DNA of 64,000 nucleotides from Polycyclovorans sp002706265 (GTDB taxonomy: Bacteria; Pseudomonadota; Gammaproteobacteria; Nevskiales; Nevskiaceae): positions 1 to 64,000 of the forward strand of contig CAXBBM010000005.1 in assembly GCA_963973915.1 (NCBI GenBank), written 5' to 3'. Each line of letters begins with the position of its first letter. Positions within the stretch are counted from its first letter, which is position 1. The translations under genes were made by a program, and so were the position numbers. Shown here one piece after another: positions 50,878 to 59,769 of the stretch. The notes beneath the pieces are model-generated. The model was given only the letters and a program-made list of their open reading frames with translations. It ran no database searches and was not told the origin of the DNA.

Positions 50878-51074
50878 CAGCGCAGCTGTTCCAGCTCGGC
50901 ATCGCTGAGGGGGCGGGCGGCTTCTTCGAGCATCATCGGCACGCCCTCCCGCACCGGATACGCCAGCCGTGAGGCGCGGCACCAGAGTTCGCTGACATCC
51001 GGCTTCCAGGTCAAGGGCGCCTTGGTCACGGGGCAGACCAGCAGGGCGAGAATGCGGGCATCAGGTGCGGTCAT
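50877..51074 (-). CDS. Trm112-like protein (UPF0434, YcaR)
   Basis: 65 residues with the Trm112 pattern LLVCPVTKAPL and an L-W-C and A-Y-P-V-R-E-G-V-P-M-M-L end. A small zinc-ribbon-like protein of uncertain role, typically found between lpxK and kdsB as here. It overlaps the lpxK end by 14 bases. Confidence 0.93.
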   Translation of the reverse strand: MTAPDARILALLVCPVTKAPLTWKPDVSELWCRASRLAYPVREGVPMMLEEAARPLSDAELEQLR

Positions 51075-52062
51075 GAATCAGGGTGTCCAGTCGTTGTTGG
51101 AGGTGCGCGGTCAGCGCCGGGGCGTGCAGATCCACCGTCACCGGCACCACCCACGCACGGTCGGGTGCCAGCCCGCGGGCCTTCACGGCATCCTTTTCGG
51201 TCATCAGTATCGGCGCACCGGACAGCGCTGCAAAGTCGGCGGCCGTGAAGGCGTGATGGTCGGGGAACGGGTGCGGCTGCACCTGCAGCCCCTGCGCGGT
51301 CAGCATCTCGAAGAATCGTGCCGGACGGCCGATGCCGGCCACCGCATGAACCCGCTGGCCCGCCAGTGCCGACAGGGCCCCGGCGGGCGTGCCATCGCCC
51401 AGTCTCCGCAGCGCACCCACCCGCAGCGCGAACCGGGCCCACGGCGTGCCTGCGGCCAGCGCGGGCGGTTGCCAGTCACCGCCGTTGACCAGAATGAAGT
51501 CCACCTCGGCCAGGCGTTGCGCGGGCTCGCGCAGCGGGCCGGCGGGCAGACAGGCCCCGTTGCCGAGGCCGCGCACGCCGTCGACCACGCAGATCTCCAT
51601 GGCGCGGCCCAGGCGGTAATGCTGCAGTCCGTCGTCGGCGATGACGACGTCCACCGCGGCGTGTTCACACAGCAACCGGGCGGCGGCGACACGGTCGCGC
51701 CCGATCACCACCGGCGCGCCGGTGCTGGCGGCGATCAGACAGGGCTCGTCGCCCACCTCGGCCGGGGTGTGCTGCGGCAGCACCCGCACCGGCCTGCGTC
51801 CGAGCCGACCGCCATAGCCCCGCGACACCACGCCGGGGCGCAGCCCTGCATCCACGAGCTGCCGCACCAGCCACTCCACCACCGGGGTCTTGCCGGTGCC
51901 GCCGACGCTGATGTTGCCGACCACGATCACCGGCACCCCGACCGCCTGCGGCACCGTCGCCGCGCGGCGACGGGCGGCGATGGCGGTGTACAGCGCCGCC
52001 ACCGGGGTCAACAGCGGAGACGGCGTCGCGCCGTACCAGCGGCGCTCAAGCCGCGTGGGCAT
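51061..52062 (-). CDS. lpxK: Tetraacyldisaccharide 4'-kinase
   Basis: 333 residues. An inner-membrane lipid A enzyme that phosphorylates the 4' position of the tetraacyldisaccharide to give lipid IVA. P-loop GNISVGGTGKTPVVEWL, catalytic-region DDGLQHYRLGR and ILMTEKDAVK are all present. ATG 52062 lies inside the msbA end (17-base overlap), the usual msbA-lpxK coupling. Confidence 0.95.
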   Translation of the reverse strand: MPTRLERRWYGATPSPLLTPVAALYTAIAARRRAATVPQAVGVPVIVVGNISVGGTGKTPVVEWLVRQLVDAGLRPGVVSRGYGGRLGRRPVRVLPQHTPAEVGDEPCLIAASTGAPVVIGRDRVAAARLLCEHAAVDVVIADDGLQHYRLGRAMEICVVDGVRGLGNGACLPAGPLREPAQRLAEVDFILVNGGDWQPPALAAGTPWARFALRVGALRRLGDGTPAGALSALAGQRVHAVAGIGRPARFFEMLTAQGLQVQPHPFPDHHAFTAADFAALSGAPILMTEKDAVKARGLAPDRAWVVPVTVDLHAPALTAHLQQRLDTLIHDRT

Positions 52063-53830
52063 CGTCGCTCTGGAACTGCATCTGATGCAGCGCCGCGTAG
52101 ACACTGTTCTTCGCCAGCAGCGCCGAGTGGGTGCCCACTTCAACCACCCGCCCGTCCTGCATGACGACGATGCGGTCGGCGTTCTGAATGGTGGACAGGC
52201 GATGGGCAATGACCAGCGTGGTGCGGCCGCTGACCAGCCGATCGAGCGCCGCCTGCACCAGCCGCTCCGACTCGGTGTCGAGCGCCGAGGTCGCCTCGTC
52301 GAGAATCAGCAGCGGCGCATCCTTGAGCAATGCCCGGGCAATGGCCAGGCGCTGCCGCTGGCCGCCGGAAAGCTGCAGCCCGTTGGGGCCGATGACCGTG
52401 TCCAGCCCCTGGGGCAAGGCGGCGATGAAGTCCCAGGCATTGGCATCGCGCGCGGCCCGCTCGATGGCCTCCGCGTCGGGACGCGGCTGCTGACCATAGG
52501 CAATGTTGTCGGCCACGCTGGCGTTGAACAGGCGCACGTGCTGGTCCACCAGCGCAATCTGGCTGCGCAGCGCCCCGATCTGATATTCGCGGAGATCGTG
52601 ACCATCCAGCGTGATGCGGCCCTGGCTGGGATCATAGAAGCGTGGAATCAACGCCAGCAGGGTGGACTTGCCACTGCCCGAACGCCCCACGAACGCCACC
52701 GTTTCGCCGGGCGCGATCTGCAGGTTCACGCCGTGCAGCACCGGCTCCAGCTCGGGCCGGTAGCGAAACTTCACGTCGTCGAACACCAGCGCACCGTGGG
52801 CGCGCGCCAGGGTTCGGCTGCCGCCCTGCGGCTCCGGCGCTTCGTTGAGGGTCTTGAACAGTTCGGTGCCCGCGGCGATGCCGCGCTGCAGGCGCTCGTT
52901 GAGGTTGCCCATGCTCTTGATGGGCTGCAGCAGCGACATCATTGCCAGCATGAAGGCGGCAAACGTACCCGCCGTCATGGTCTCGATCATGCCCGGCGTG
53001 GTGGCGAAATAGATGATGGCCGCCACCGCCCACGAGGCGACGAACTGGATGGTCGCGGAGCTGCCGGCCTGGGTGGCGGCGATCTTCATCATCAACTGCC
53101 GATTGCGGTTGTTGATGACGCCAAACTCAATGGCCTCCTGGCGCTGCGCGTTCGCGAGCTTGATCAGCCGCTGGCCCGACACCGACTCCTCGGCCGCGTC
53201 GGTCACGTCGCTCACGCTTTGCTGCACATGGCCGCTGATCTTGCGGAAGCGCTTGCTCACGTAGCGCACCACCACGGCAATGAATGGCATCACCACGAAT
53301 GCAAACAGGGTGAGCTGCCAGTTGAGCCACAGCATGACGCCCAGCAGCGCGACGATGGTCAGCCCCTGTTTGAGCACCGTGGTCAGCACGCCGGTGACCG
53401 CGTCGGCCACCTGCTCGACGTGATAGGTCAGCCGCGAGATCACCTGCCCCGGCGTGATGACGTCGAAATAGCCCACCGGCAATTGCAGCAAATGGCCGTA
53501 GAGCTGACCGCGCAGGGCCATGATGACCCGGCGCGACACCCAGGCCATGCCGTAGGAGGAGGCGAACGCCGAGATGCCCCGAACGAAGAACAGGCCAATG
53601 ATCATCACCGGCATCCAGCGGATGAACACCTCATCCTTGGCAACGAACGCCTCGTCCAGCAATGGCTTGACCAGCGCGGCGAAACCGGCGTCCACCGCGG
53701 CAAACACGGCCGTGAACAGCACCGCCACAATCAGCACGCGCCAGTGCACCAGCGAGTAGCCAAGCAGGCGCCGGTAAACCGACCAGGGACGCAGGTCGTC
53801 GGGCGCGGGAGAGAGCAGGATGCGGGCCAT
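52046..53830 (-). CDS. msbA: Lipid A export ATP-binding/permease protein MsbA
   Basis: 594 residues: six membrane helices in residues 25-320, then an ABC domain with Walker A VGRSGSGKST, signature LSGGQRQRLAIARALL and Walker B LLILDEATSALD. It flips core-lipid A across the inner membrane. ATG 53830 chosen; upstream in-frame codons to 54070 run antisense to hinT. Downstream overlap with lpxK. Confidence 0.96.
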   Translation of the reverse strand: MARILLSPAPDDLRPWSVYRRLLGYSLVHWRVLIVAVLFTAVFAAVDAGFAALVKPLLDEAFVAKDEVFIRWMPVMIIGLFFVRGISAFASSYGMAWVSRRVIMALRGQLYGHLLQLPVGYFDVITPGQVISRLTYHVEQVADAVTGVLTTVLKQGLTIVALLGVMLWLNWQLTLFAFVVMPFIAVVVRYVSKRFRKISGHVQQSVSDVTDAAEESVSGQRLIKLANAQRQEAIEFGVINNRNRQLMMKIAATQAGSSATIQFVASWAVAAIIYFATTPGMIETMTAGTFAAFMLAMMSLLQPIKSMGNLNERLQRGIAAGTELFKTLNEAPEPQGGSRTLARAHGALVFDDVKFRYRPELEPVLHGVNLQIAPGETVAFVGRSGSGKSTLLALIPRFYDPSQGRITLDGHDLREYQIGALRSQIALVDQHVRLFNASVADNIAYGQQPRPDAEAIERAARDANAWDFIAALPQGLDTVIGPNGLQLSGGQRQRLAIARALLKDAPLLILDEATSALDTESERLVQAALDRLVSGRTTLVIAHRLSTIQNADRIVVMQDGRVVEVGTHSALLAKNSVYAALHQMQFQSDDAHAA

Positions 53831-53909
53831 CAGCAAATCGGATTCATGAGGCGGCAATGGTAGCATCGGGCCCACTCCAGACCCCGATTCCGACCGTTCC
53901 GAGACCCTT

Positions 53910-54251
53910 ATGGCCAAGACCCTTTTCGAGAAGATCATCGACCGCGAACTGCCGGCCACCATCGTGTATGAAGACGAGCATTGTCTGGCCTTTCGCGACA
54001 TCAACCCCGGTGCGCCGGTGCACATTCTGGTGATTCCCCGCAAGCCGATTCCGCGGCTTTGCGATGCCACCGCCGACGACCAGACCCTGCTCGGTCACCT
54101 GATGCTGACGGCCAACAAGATCGCCGAGGCCGAGGGCTTCGGCGGGGCGTATCGCCTGGTCGTCAACAATGGCGCCGACGCAGGGCAGTCGGTATTTCAC
54201 CTGCACCTGCATATTCTGGCGGGGCGCCCGCTGAAGTGGCCGCCGGGCTGA
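53910..54251 (+). CDS. hinT: Histidine triad (HIT/HinT) nucleotide-binding protein
   Basis: 113 residues, typical HinT size. The HIT motif is QSVFHLHLHILAGR with the catalytic central His. A purine nucleoside phosphoramidase. N-terminus TLFEKIIDRELPATIVYEDE is characteristic. Divergent from msbA (79 bases apart) and followed after six bases by the NlpC/P60 gene. Confidence 0.95.
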   Translation: MAKTLFEKIIDRELPATIVYEDEHCLAFRDINPGAPVHILVIPRKPIPRLCDATADDQTLLGHLMLTANKIAEAEGFGGAYRLVVNNGADAGQSVFHLHLHILAGRPLKWPPG

Positions 54252-54257
54252 TCGCAG

Positions 54258-54734
54258 GTGCGGTGTGCACAGGCGCTGACCCGAATCGGACTGCTGCTGC
54301 TGGGCGTCGTGCTGGGCGGCTGCGCGTGGAAAGGCGGCGGTTTGCCCGACGACAGCCCCGCCACCCAGGCACTGCGCCAGCAGATTCTGGTGGAAACGCT
54401 GGGGCAGATTGGCCGCCCCTATCGCTATGGCGGCGGTGACGGCGCCGGCTTCGACTGCAGCGGCCTGGCCCTGCACGTGTACGCCGATGTGGGCATTCAA
54501 CTGCCACGCACCGCGGCCAAGCAGATGAAGGTCGGTCGGTCGATCCGCGCCAGCGACGCGCGGCCCGGCGATCTGCAGTTCTTCCGCATCAACGGCGGTC
54601 ATCACGTGGTCGTTGACATCGGCAATGGCCGCGGCGTGCATGCCCCGGCCCCCGGCCGCACGGTCGAGATCGCCCGCATCGACAGCGACTGGTGGCAAAA
54701 GCGGCGGCTCAAGACCGTGCGCGTGCTCCCCTGA
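54258..54734 (+). CDS. NlpC/P60-family lipoprotein (cell-wall endopeptidase)
   Basis: 158 residues: lipoprotein signal (RIGLLLLGVVLGGC, Cys 22), then an NlpC/P60 domain with the catalytic Cys in GFDCSGLALHVYADVGIQLP and a His in GGHHVVVDIGN. It should cleave peptide cross-links in peptidoglycan, like Spr/MepS. The start is a GTG (54258) seven bases after the hinT stop, so it is probably coupled to it. Confidence 0.9.
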   Translation: MRCAQALTRIGLLLLGVVLGGCAWKGGGLPDDSPATQALRQQILVETLGQIGRPYRYGGGDGAGFDCSGLALHVYADVGIQLPRTAAKQMKVGRSIRASDARPGDLQFFRINGGHHVVVDIGNGRGVHAPAPGRTVEIARIDSDWWQKRRLKTVRVLP

Positions 54735-54833
54735 CCATCGGCCTGGCCATCGGCCTCACACGAGGCTTGACCCGGTGCTGCATCACCGCCGCGGTGACGC
54801 GCTCCATCACATGAAGCCACATGAAGCGCGCTC

Positions 54834-54860
54834 CGCGCCCTGCCATCGCGGCAGGGCGCG
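54834..54860. terminator. Possible bidirectional terminator between convergent genes
   Basis: CGCGCCCTGCC (54834-54844) pairs with GGCAGGGCGCG (54850-54860), 11 bp around a 5-base loop. It lies between the ends of the NlpC/P60 and nhaD genes. No T run on either side, so termination efficiency is doubtful. Confidence 0.45.
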
Positions 54861-54866
54861 CCCCTG

Positions 54867-56315
54867 TCAGTGCCGCAGCTGCGCGTGGAACATCTCGAAA
54901 TACGCGGCGTTGAGCCAGAAATGCAGGGCGATGCCTGCCGCATAGCCCAGCGCAATGGCCCAGGTCCACTTCAGGTGCCCAAAGAAGGTGTACTGCCCCC
55001 GCGCCGCACCCATCACGGCAACGCCTGCCGCCGAGCCGATCGACAGCAGGGAGCCGCCAATGCCGGCCGTCAGGGTCACCAGCAGCCACTGGCCGTCGCT
55101 CATGCCGGGCATCATCGACAGCACGGCGAACATGACCGGAATGTTGTCGATCACGGCCGAGATCACCCCCACCAGAACGTTGGCAATGGTGGGCCCCAGG
55201 TCGCCATAAAGCAGCTGAGAACCCAGTGACAGATACCCCAGCATGCCCAGGCCGCCGACGCACATGATGATGCCGTAGAAGAACAGCAGGGTGTCCCACT
55301 CCGAGCGCGCCACCTGATTGAAGGTGTTGAGGCGCTGGTGAGGATCGCCGTGACCGGTATCGCCCAGACCGCCCTGATCCAGCATGCCGTGACGGATGCC
55401 CCGACCACTGCGGTTGAGGATGAAACTGACCAGCATGAGCAGGCCCAGCCCGCCCATCATCCCCAGCACCGGGGGCAGGTGCAGAAAGCTGTGCAGGCTC
55501 ACGGTCAGCGCAATGGTGCCGATGAACAGGAAGATGATCAGAAAGCCGCCGTACTGCACCACCGGCCGCTCGGCCAGAGGCGTCGGCGTGGCCTTGGGCA
55601 CGCTCATCACCATCAGCACGGCGGGAATCAGCCAGCTGAGCAGCGACGGCAGAAACAGCACCAGAAACTCGTGCGCACCGAGCACGCCTTTTTGCCAGAC
55701 CATCAGGGTGGTGATGTCACCAAACGGGCTCCAGGCGCCACCGGCATTGGCCGCCACCACGATGTTGATGCAGGCCACCGCGACAAAACCCGGGTATCCA
55801 CGCCCCACGGCGATGGCCACCGAGGCCATGACCAGGGCCGTGGTCATGTTGTCGGCCACCGGCGAGATGAAGAACGCGAGGATGCCGGTCAACCAGAACA
55901 GGGTGCGCAACGAGAACCCGCGCGACACCAGCCAGCCCCGCAGGGCATTGAACACCCCGCGCTCTTCCAGGGTGTTGATGTAGGTCATCGCCACCAGCAG
56001 GAACAGGAACAGTTCCGCGTATTCAAGCAGGCTGTGGCGCACGGTGGCGCTGACCGTGTCGGTGTCGCCCAACTGGGCATAGACGCTGGCGATCAGGATC
56101 CAGATCAGTGCGGCCGCGATCAGCACCGGGATCGACTTGCGCAGATGAATCCACTCTTCCATCACCACCAGGGCATAGGCCACGATGAACAGGGCCACGC
56201 AGGTGAAACCGACCCAATGCAGGGTGAGATTGAGCCCGGTGCCGGGCGGCACCTCCGCCGCAATTGCCAAGGAGGGCGAAAGGGCCAACAGCACACTCAT
56301 CAACGATCGCAGCAT
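54867..56315 (-). CDS. nhaD: Na+/H+ antiporter NhaD
   Basis: 482 residues: signal-like N-terminus (LMSVLLALSPSLAIAAEVPP) and about 12 membrane helices. NhaD features include SPVADNMTTALVMASVAIAV, NAGGAWSPFGDITTLMVW and ISAVIDNIPVMFAVLSMM, with the membrane Asp residues thought to carry ions. It exports Na+ (or Li+) in alkaline or saline conditions and is typical of Vibrio, Halomonas and other marine groups. ATG 56315 chosen. Confidence 0.94.
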   Translation of the reverse strand: MLRSLMSVLLALSPSLAIAAEVPPGTGLNLTLHWVGFTCVALFIVAYALVVMEEWIHLRKSIPVLIAAALIWILIASVYAQLGDTDTVSATVRHSLLEYAELFLFLLVAMTYINTLEERGVFNALRGWLVSRGFSLRTLFWLTGILAFFISPVADNMTTALVMASVAIAVGRGYPGFVAVACINIVVAANAGGAWSPFGDITTLMVWQKGVLGAHEFLVLFLPSLLSWLIPAVLMVMSVPKATPTPLAERPVVQYGGFLIIFLFIGTIALTVSLHSFLHLPPVLGMMGGLGLLMLVSFILNRSGRGIRHGMLDQGGLGDTGHGDPHQRLNTFNQVARSEWDTLLFFYGIIMCVGGLGMLGYLSLGSQLLYGDLGPTIANVLVGVISAVIDNIPVMFAVLSMMPGMSDGQWLLVTLTAGIGGSLLSIGSAAGVAVMGAARGQYTFFGHLKWTWAIALGYAAGIALHFWLNAAYFEMFHAQLRH

Positions 56316-56428
56316 TGGGGAACACCCGGGATGGCGGGGGCGCTTTTTAACACCTTCGTCATCTGACCGCCACAAAAATAATCAAGGTGCAGCATTGCGG
56401 CCTTCTGGCCATTGCAGGCCCGGCGCGC

Positions 56429-56803
56429 TCAGCCGCCTCCGACGTCAAAGGCGTGCCGAATCCACTGCGGCGGCGCGTCGCCATCGAAGGCCAGCACGTC
56501 GAAGCGGATGCTGCGGTGTTGATGACAGCGCTGCTGCTGCAACCAGGCCTGGGTGGCGCGGACCAGCCGGGCCTGTTTGGTGGGGGTGACGCTGTCGGCT
56601 GCCGTGCCGAAGCGGCCCACGGCGCGGGCACGGACTTCGATGATCACCAACTGCTCGCCGTCCAGCGCGACCAAGTCCAGCTCACCGCCCTTGAACCGTG
56701 CATTGCGCGCAAGCACCTGCAGGCCGGCACGCTGCACCTGCTGCACGGCCAGATCTTCGGCCTGTCGCCCCCGCGCCAGGGCGCGCAGGCGGTCGATCAC
56801 CAC
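56429..56803 (-). CDS. yraN: UPF0102 family protein YraN
   Basis: 124 residues of the predicted nuclease-fold family UPF0102. GRQAEDLAVQQVQRAGLQVL, the acidic/Gln core GGELDLVALDGEQLVIIEVR and LVRATQAWLQQQR are family hallmarks. Function unsettled. It overlaps the end of lpoA by seven bases, the gammaproteobacterial lpoA-yraN pair. Confidence 0.93.
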   Translation of the reverse strand: MVIDRLRALARGRQAEDLAVQQVQRAGLQVLARNARFKGGELDLVALDGEQLVIIEVRARAVGRFGTAADSVTPTKQARLVRATQAWLQQQRCHQHRSIRFDVLAFDGDAPPQWIRHAFDVGGG

Positions 56804-58728
56804 GCCGAGCCACGAACGCCGTCTTCGACGCGCAGGGTTTCGAGATAGGGGTCTTCCACCTTGACCCGGCCGGGATCGGCCGCGCGCGGCAGCAGATCAA
56901 TGCCGGTGGTGGTGAACCGTGCGCAATCGAGACGGCGCTGCACCGCGCCATTGACGTCGAACCACAATTCACCCGTACGGCCAAGCACGCTGTTGCCCAG
57001 GCCGGCCTGCCCGCGCGCCACATTGGCGGCCAGCGCGAAGGCATCTACCCCCATCGCGAACAGGCGCGACTGACTGCCGCTGCTGGGCAACTCGCGCGCC
57101 ACGGCCGCCAGCGCGTCGTCGGTGCCGCGGGCGTCGTCGAACATCCACGGCATGTCACAGAAGCGGCTGCCGGCCAGATCGATGCCGGGGCGCATGCCCG
57201 GCTCATAGATCATGGCCGTGGCATAGGCCGGCAGATCCTGCGCCCGGTGGAAGCGAAACTGGCTCCAGATCAACCGTCCGTCGGTGGGGCGGCCGGCAAA
57301 AAACACGAAGTCGACATCGGCACGGCGGCGGGTCTGAAACACCGGACGCTCGCCCAGCATGGCGCTCACCTGCCGGTGCCGCGCCTCGCTCTCGCCAATT
57401 TGCATCAGGGCCTTGATCGACGCCGAAAAATCGTCGGTGCGTGGCGCATACCGCCGACTGCTCAGCAGCCGCCCGCCAAGGGCCTCGATGCGCTCCCGGA
57501 AAGCCTGCTCGACGCGCGCGCCCCAATCGTTGTCGGGCAGCAGGCTCACCGCCGTGCGCAGTCCCTGGCTGACCGCGTGATCGGCCGCAGCGCGCGCCTC
57601 GTCTTCGGGCGCCAGGGCAAATTGATAAAGGTTGGGCACCCAGTCCATCTCAGCAGGCAACTGGTTCAGCGCCACCACCGGCACCGGCAGTGGCCCGCGC
57701 TGGGCCACCGCCATCACCGACTCGCGCCGCAGCGGCCCGACAACCAGCACCGCACCACCTGCCATCGCCTCGTCAAGCGCGCGCAGCGCACCCTCCGGCG
57801 TCCCGCCGGTGTCGAAGAACTGGATGGGCGCCACGGCACCGGCCTTGAGGTACGCGCTGATCCAGCCGTCGCGAATCGCCTCGCCGACGCTGGCCAGCGG
57901 GCCGCTCATGGGCAGCAGCACCGCCCAGCGTCCGCCCCGCGGCAGGGGCACTTGCGAGAAACGCCCGGCACCGGGGCTCACCAATGAGGCGATGCGTGCC
58001 TGGCCGGGATGATTCGGGTACGCCGCGCGCCAGCGGTCCAGCGCGTCGGCAGCAGGCTGGCGCGCGACCAGCCCAAGGGCAATCCAGCCCTCGACATCAC
58101 CTTTGAAGGCGCGCGCGCGCTCCAGGTCACTGGGCGTCAGCGGCGCGCGCATCAGCTCGGCCCAGAGCTGCTCCTGATTGGCGGCACGCGCTTCACCCTG
58201 CAGCCACCGATCACGTTCCGCCCATGCGTAGATCGCGCCGACAAAATCGCCGATCTCGCGCAAGGCATCGGCCCGCAGCGCTTCGGTGGCAGCGGCCACC
58301 TCGGCATTGATCATGGTGATGGGCAAGCGTTCGAGCACCGCATTGGGCCGGCCTTCGGCGGCGGCGACCCGGGCATTCAGCAGTTGCAGATACGGCAGTT
58401 GTTCAGGCGCGATCGACTGGTCGAAGATGGCATTGATGCGTGCCTTGGCCTGTTCCAGATCGCCAATATTGAGGGCCGCTTCGGCTGCGGCCAGTTCCGG
58501 GCTGCGGCGCACCGTTGGCGCCGTGCCGCGCAATGGCACGGGCGCTGCCGTGCCGGGTGGCGGCTGGGGCTCAGGTACGGTTTGCATCGACGGCGGCCGA
58601 GCGGGTTGCGGCGGCTGCGGTCTCGGCGGCGGCGCGCTGACACAGCCGGCCAGCAGTCCAAGCCCCGCAGCGAATCCGATGAAAGGCGTCAGCGGCCTTG
58701 TTTCACGTTGGTTTTGCGTCGATCTCAT
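56797..58728 (-). CDS. lpoA: LpoA-like outer-membrane lipoprotein, activator of penicillin-binding protein 1A
   Basis: 643 residues: lipoprotein signal with lipobox LAGC (Cys about 29), a Pro-rich linker (PPPRPQPPQPARPPS), an N-terminal TPR-like helical domain and a C-terminal periplasmic-binding-protein-like domain (WAVLLPMSGPLASVGEAIRD; VLVVGPLRRESV). LpoA reaches through the peptidoglycan to activate PBP1A. Between rsmI (divergent) and yraN, as in E. coli. ATG 58728. Confidence 0.92.
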   Translation of the reverse strand: MRSTQNQRETRPLTPFIGFAAGLGLLAGCVSAPPPRPQPPQPARPPSMQTVPEPQPPPGTAAPVPLRGTAPTVRRSPELAAAEAALNIGDLEQAKARINAIFDQSIAPEQLPYLQLLNARVAAAEGRPNAVLERLPITMINAEVAAATEALRADALREIGDFVGAIYAWAERDRWLQGEARAANQEQLWAELMRAPLTPSDLERARAFKGDVEGWIALGLVARQPAADALDRWRAAYPNHPGQARIASLVSPGAGRFSQVPLPRGGRWAVLLPMSGPLASVGEAIRDGWISAYLKAGAVAPIQFFDTGGTPEGALRALDEAMAGGAVLVVGPLRRESVMAVAQRGPLPVPVVALNQLPAEMDWVPNLYQFALAPEDEARAAADHAVSQGLRTAVSLLPDNDWGARVEQAFRERIEALGGRLLSSRRYAPRTDDFSASIKALMQIGESEARHRQVSAMLGERPVFQTRRRADVDFVFFAGRPTDGRLIWSQFRFHRAQDLPAYATAMIYEPGMRPGIDLAGSRFCDMPWMFDDARGTDDALAAVARELPSSGSQSRLFAMGVDAFALAANVARGQAGLGNSVLGRTGELWFDVNGAVQRRLDCARFTTTGIDLLPRAADPGRVKVEDPYLETLRVEDGVRGSAW

Positions 58729-58807
58729 GGCCTCAAAAGTATGACACGCTGCCTCCGCGCAGCGGACCACCCTGCCGCAGCAATCAACCGCCAACAGACC
58801 TTTGAGC

Positions 58808-59671
58808 ATGTCGAATCCTGAAATGATCGCGCGTGGCCACCTGTACATCGTGGCCACGCCCATCGGCAATCTGGCCGATCTCAGCCCGCGCGCGGCTGCG
58901 GTGCTGGCCGGGGTTGACCTGATCCTCGCCGAAGACACGCGCAACAGTCGCGTGCTGATGCAGCACATGGGCATCAACACCCCCATGGCGGCGCTGCACG
59001 ACCACAACGAACGCAGCGCCGCGGGGCCGCTGATCACCCGTCTTGAAAATGGCGACGCACTCGCGCTGATCTCCGATGCCGGCACGCCGCTGATCTCGGA
59101 CCCCGGCTTCGTGCTGGTGCGACAGGTGCGCGACGCAGGCTTGCCGGTCATCGCCATTCCCGGCCCCAGCGCGCTGATCGCGGCGCTGTCGATCGCCGGG
59201 CTGCCCACCGACCGGTTCTTGTTCATCGGCTTCCTGCCCGCCAAGGCCAGCGCGCGCCGCGCCGCGCTGGAGCCTCTGCGCCACGCGCCGGAAACCTGGG
59301 TCTGCTACGAGTCCAGCCACCGCATCGACGACTGTCTGCACGACATCGAAACCGTGCTGGGCCCGCAGCGCGAGGTGTTTCTGGCCCGCGAGCTGACCAA
59401 GCGCTTCGAGCAGAGCGTGCGCCTGCCCATCCGTGACCTGCGCGCCTGGCTGCGCGACGACCCGGTGCGCAGCAAGGGCGAGTTCGTGCTCTGCATCGCC
59501 GCTGCCGAGGCGCACAGTGACGAACTTCGGCAACTCGCCGAGGGCCGCCGGCTGATGGCCCGCCTGCGTCAGGAACTGCCTGCCTCGAAGGCTGCGCGCC
59601 TCGCCGCAGAACTGAGCGGCGCACCGCGCAAGCAGCTATACGACGATGCCCTGGCCGACGAGGCGCCTTAG
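58808..59671 (+). CDS. rsmI: 16S rRNA (cytidine1402-2'-O)-methyltransferase
   Basis: 287 residues of the tetrapyrrole-methylase fold. YIVATPIGNLADLSPRA, LAEDTRNSRVLMQH, ISDAGTPLISDPG and PGPSALIAALSIAGLPTDRF identify RsmI. It methylates the 2'-OH of C1402 in 16S rRNA. The ATG at 58808 is preferred over the TTG at 58802. Divergent from lpoA. Confidence 0.96.
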   Translation: MSNPEMIARGHLYIVATPIGNLADLSPRAAAVLAGVDLILAEDTRNSRVLMQHMGINTPMAALHDHNERSAAGPLITRLENGDALALISDAGTPLISDPGFVLVRQVRDAGLPVIAIPGPSALIAALSIAGLPTDRFLFIGFLPAKASARRAALEPLRHAPETWVCYESSHRIDDCLHDIETVLGPQREVFLARELTKRFEQSVRLPIRDLRAWLRDDPVRSKGEFVLCIAAAEAHSDELRQLAEGRRLMARLRQELPASKAARLAAELSGAPRKQLYDDALADEAP

Positions 59672-59769
59672 GCCCGGCACCTGCGCCGCGACAGCCCGCA
59701 ACAGTCGCACGATGTGCCGAGGCGCCATGCGCGCCTGAACCTACTGAGGCGCAGGGCTATCATTGCGCC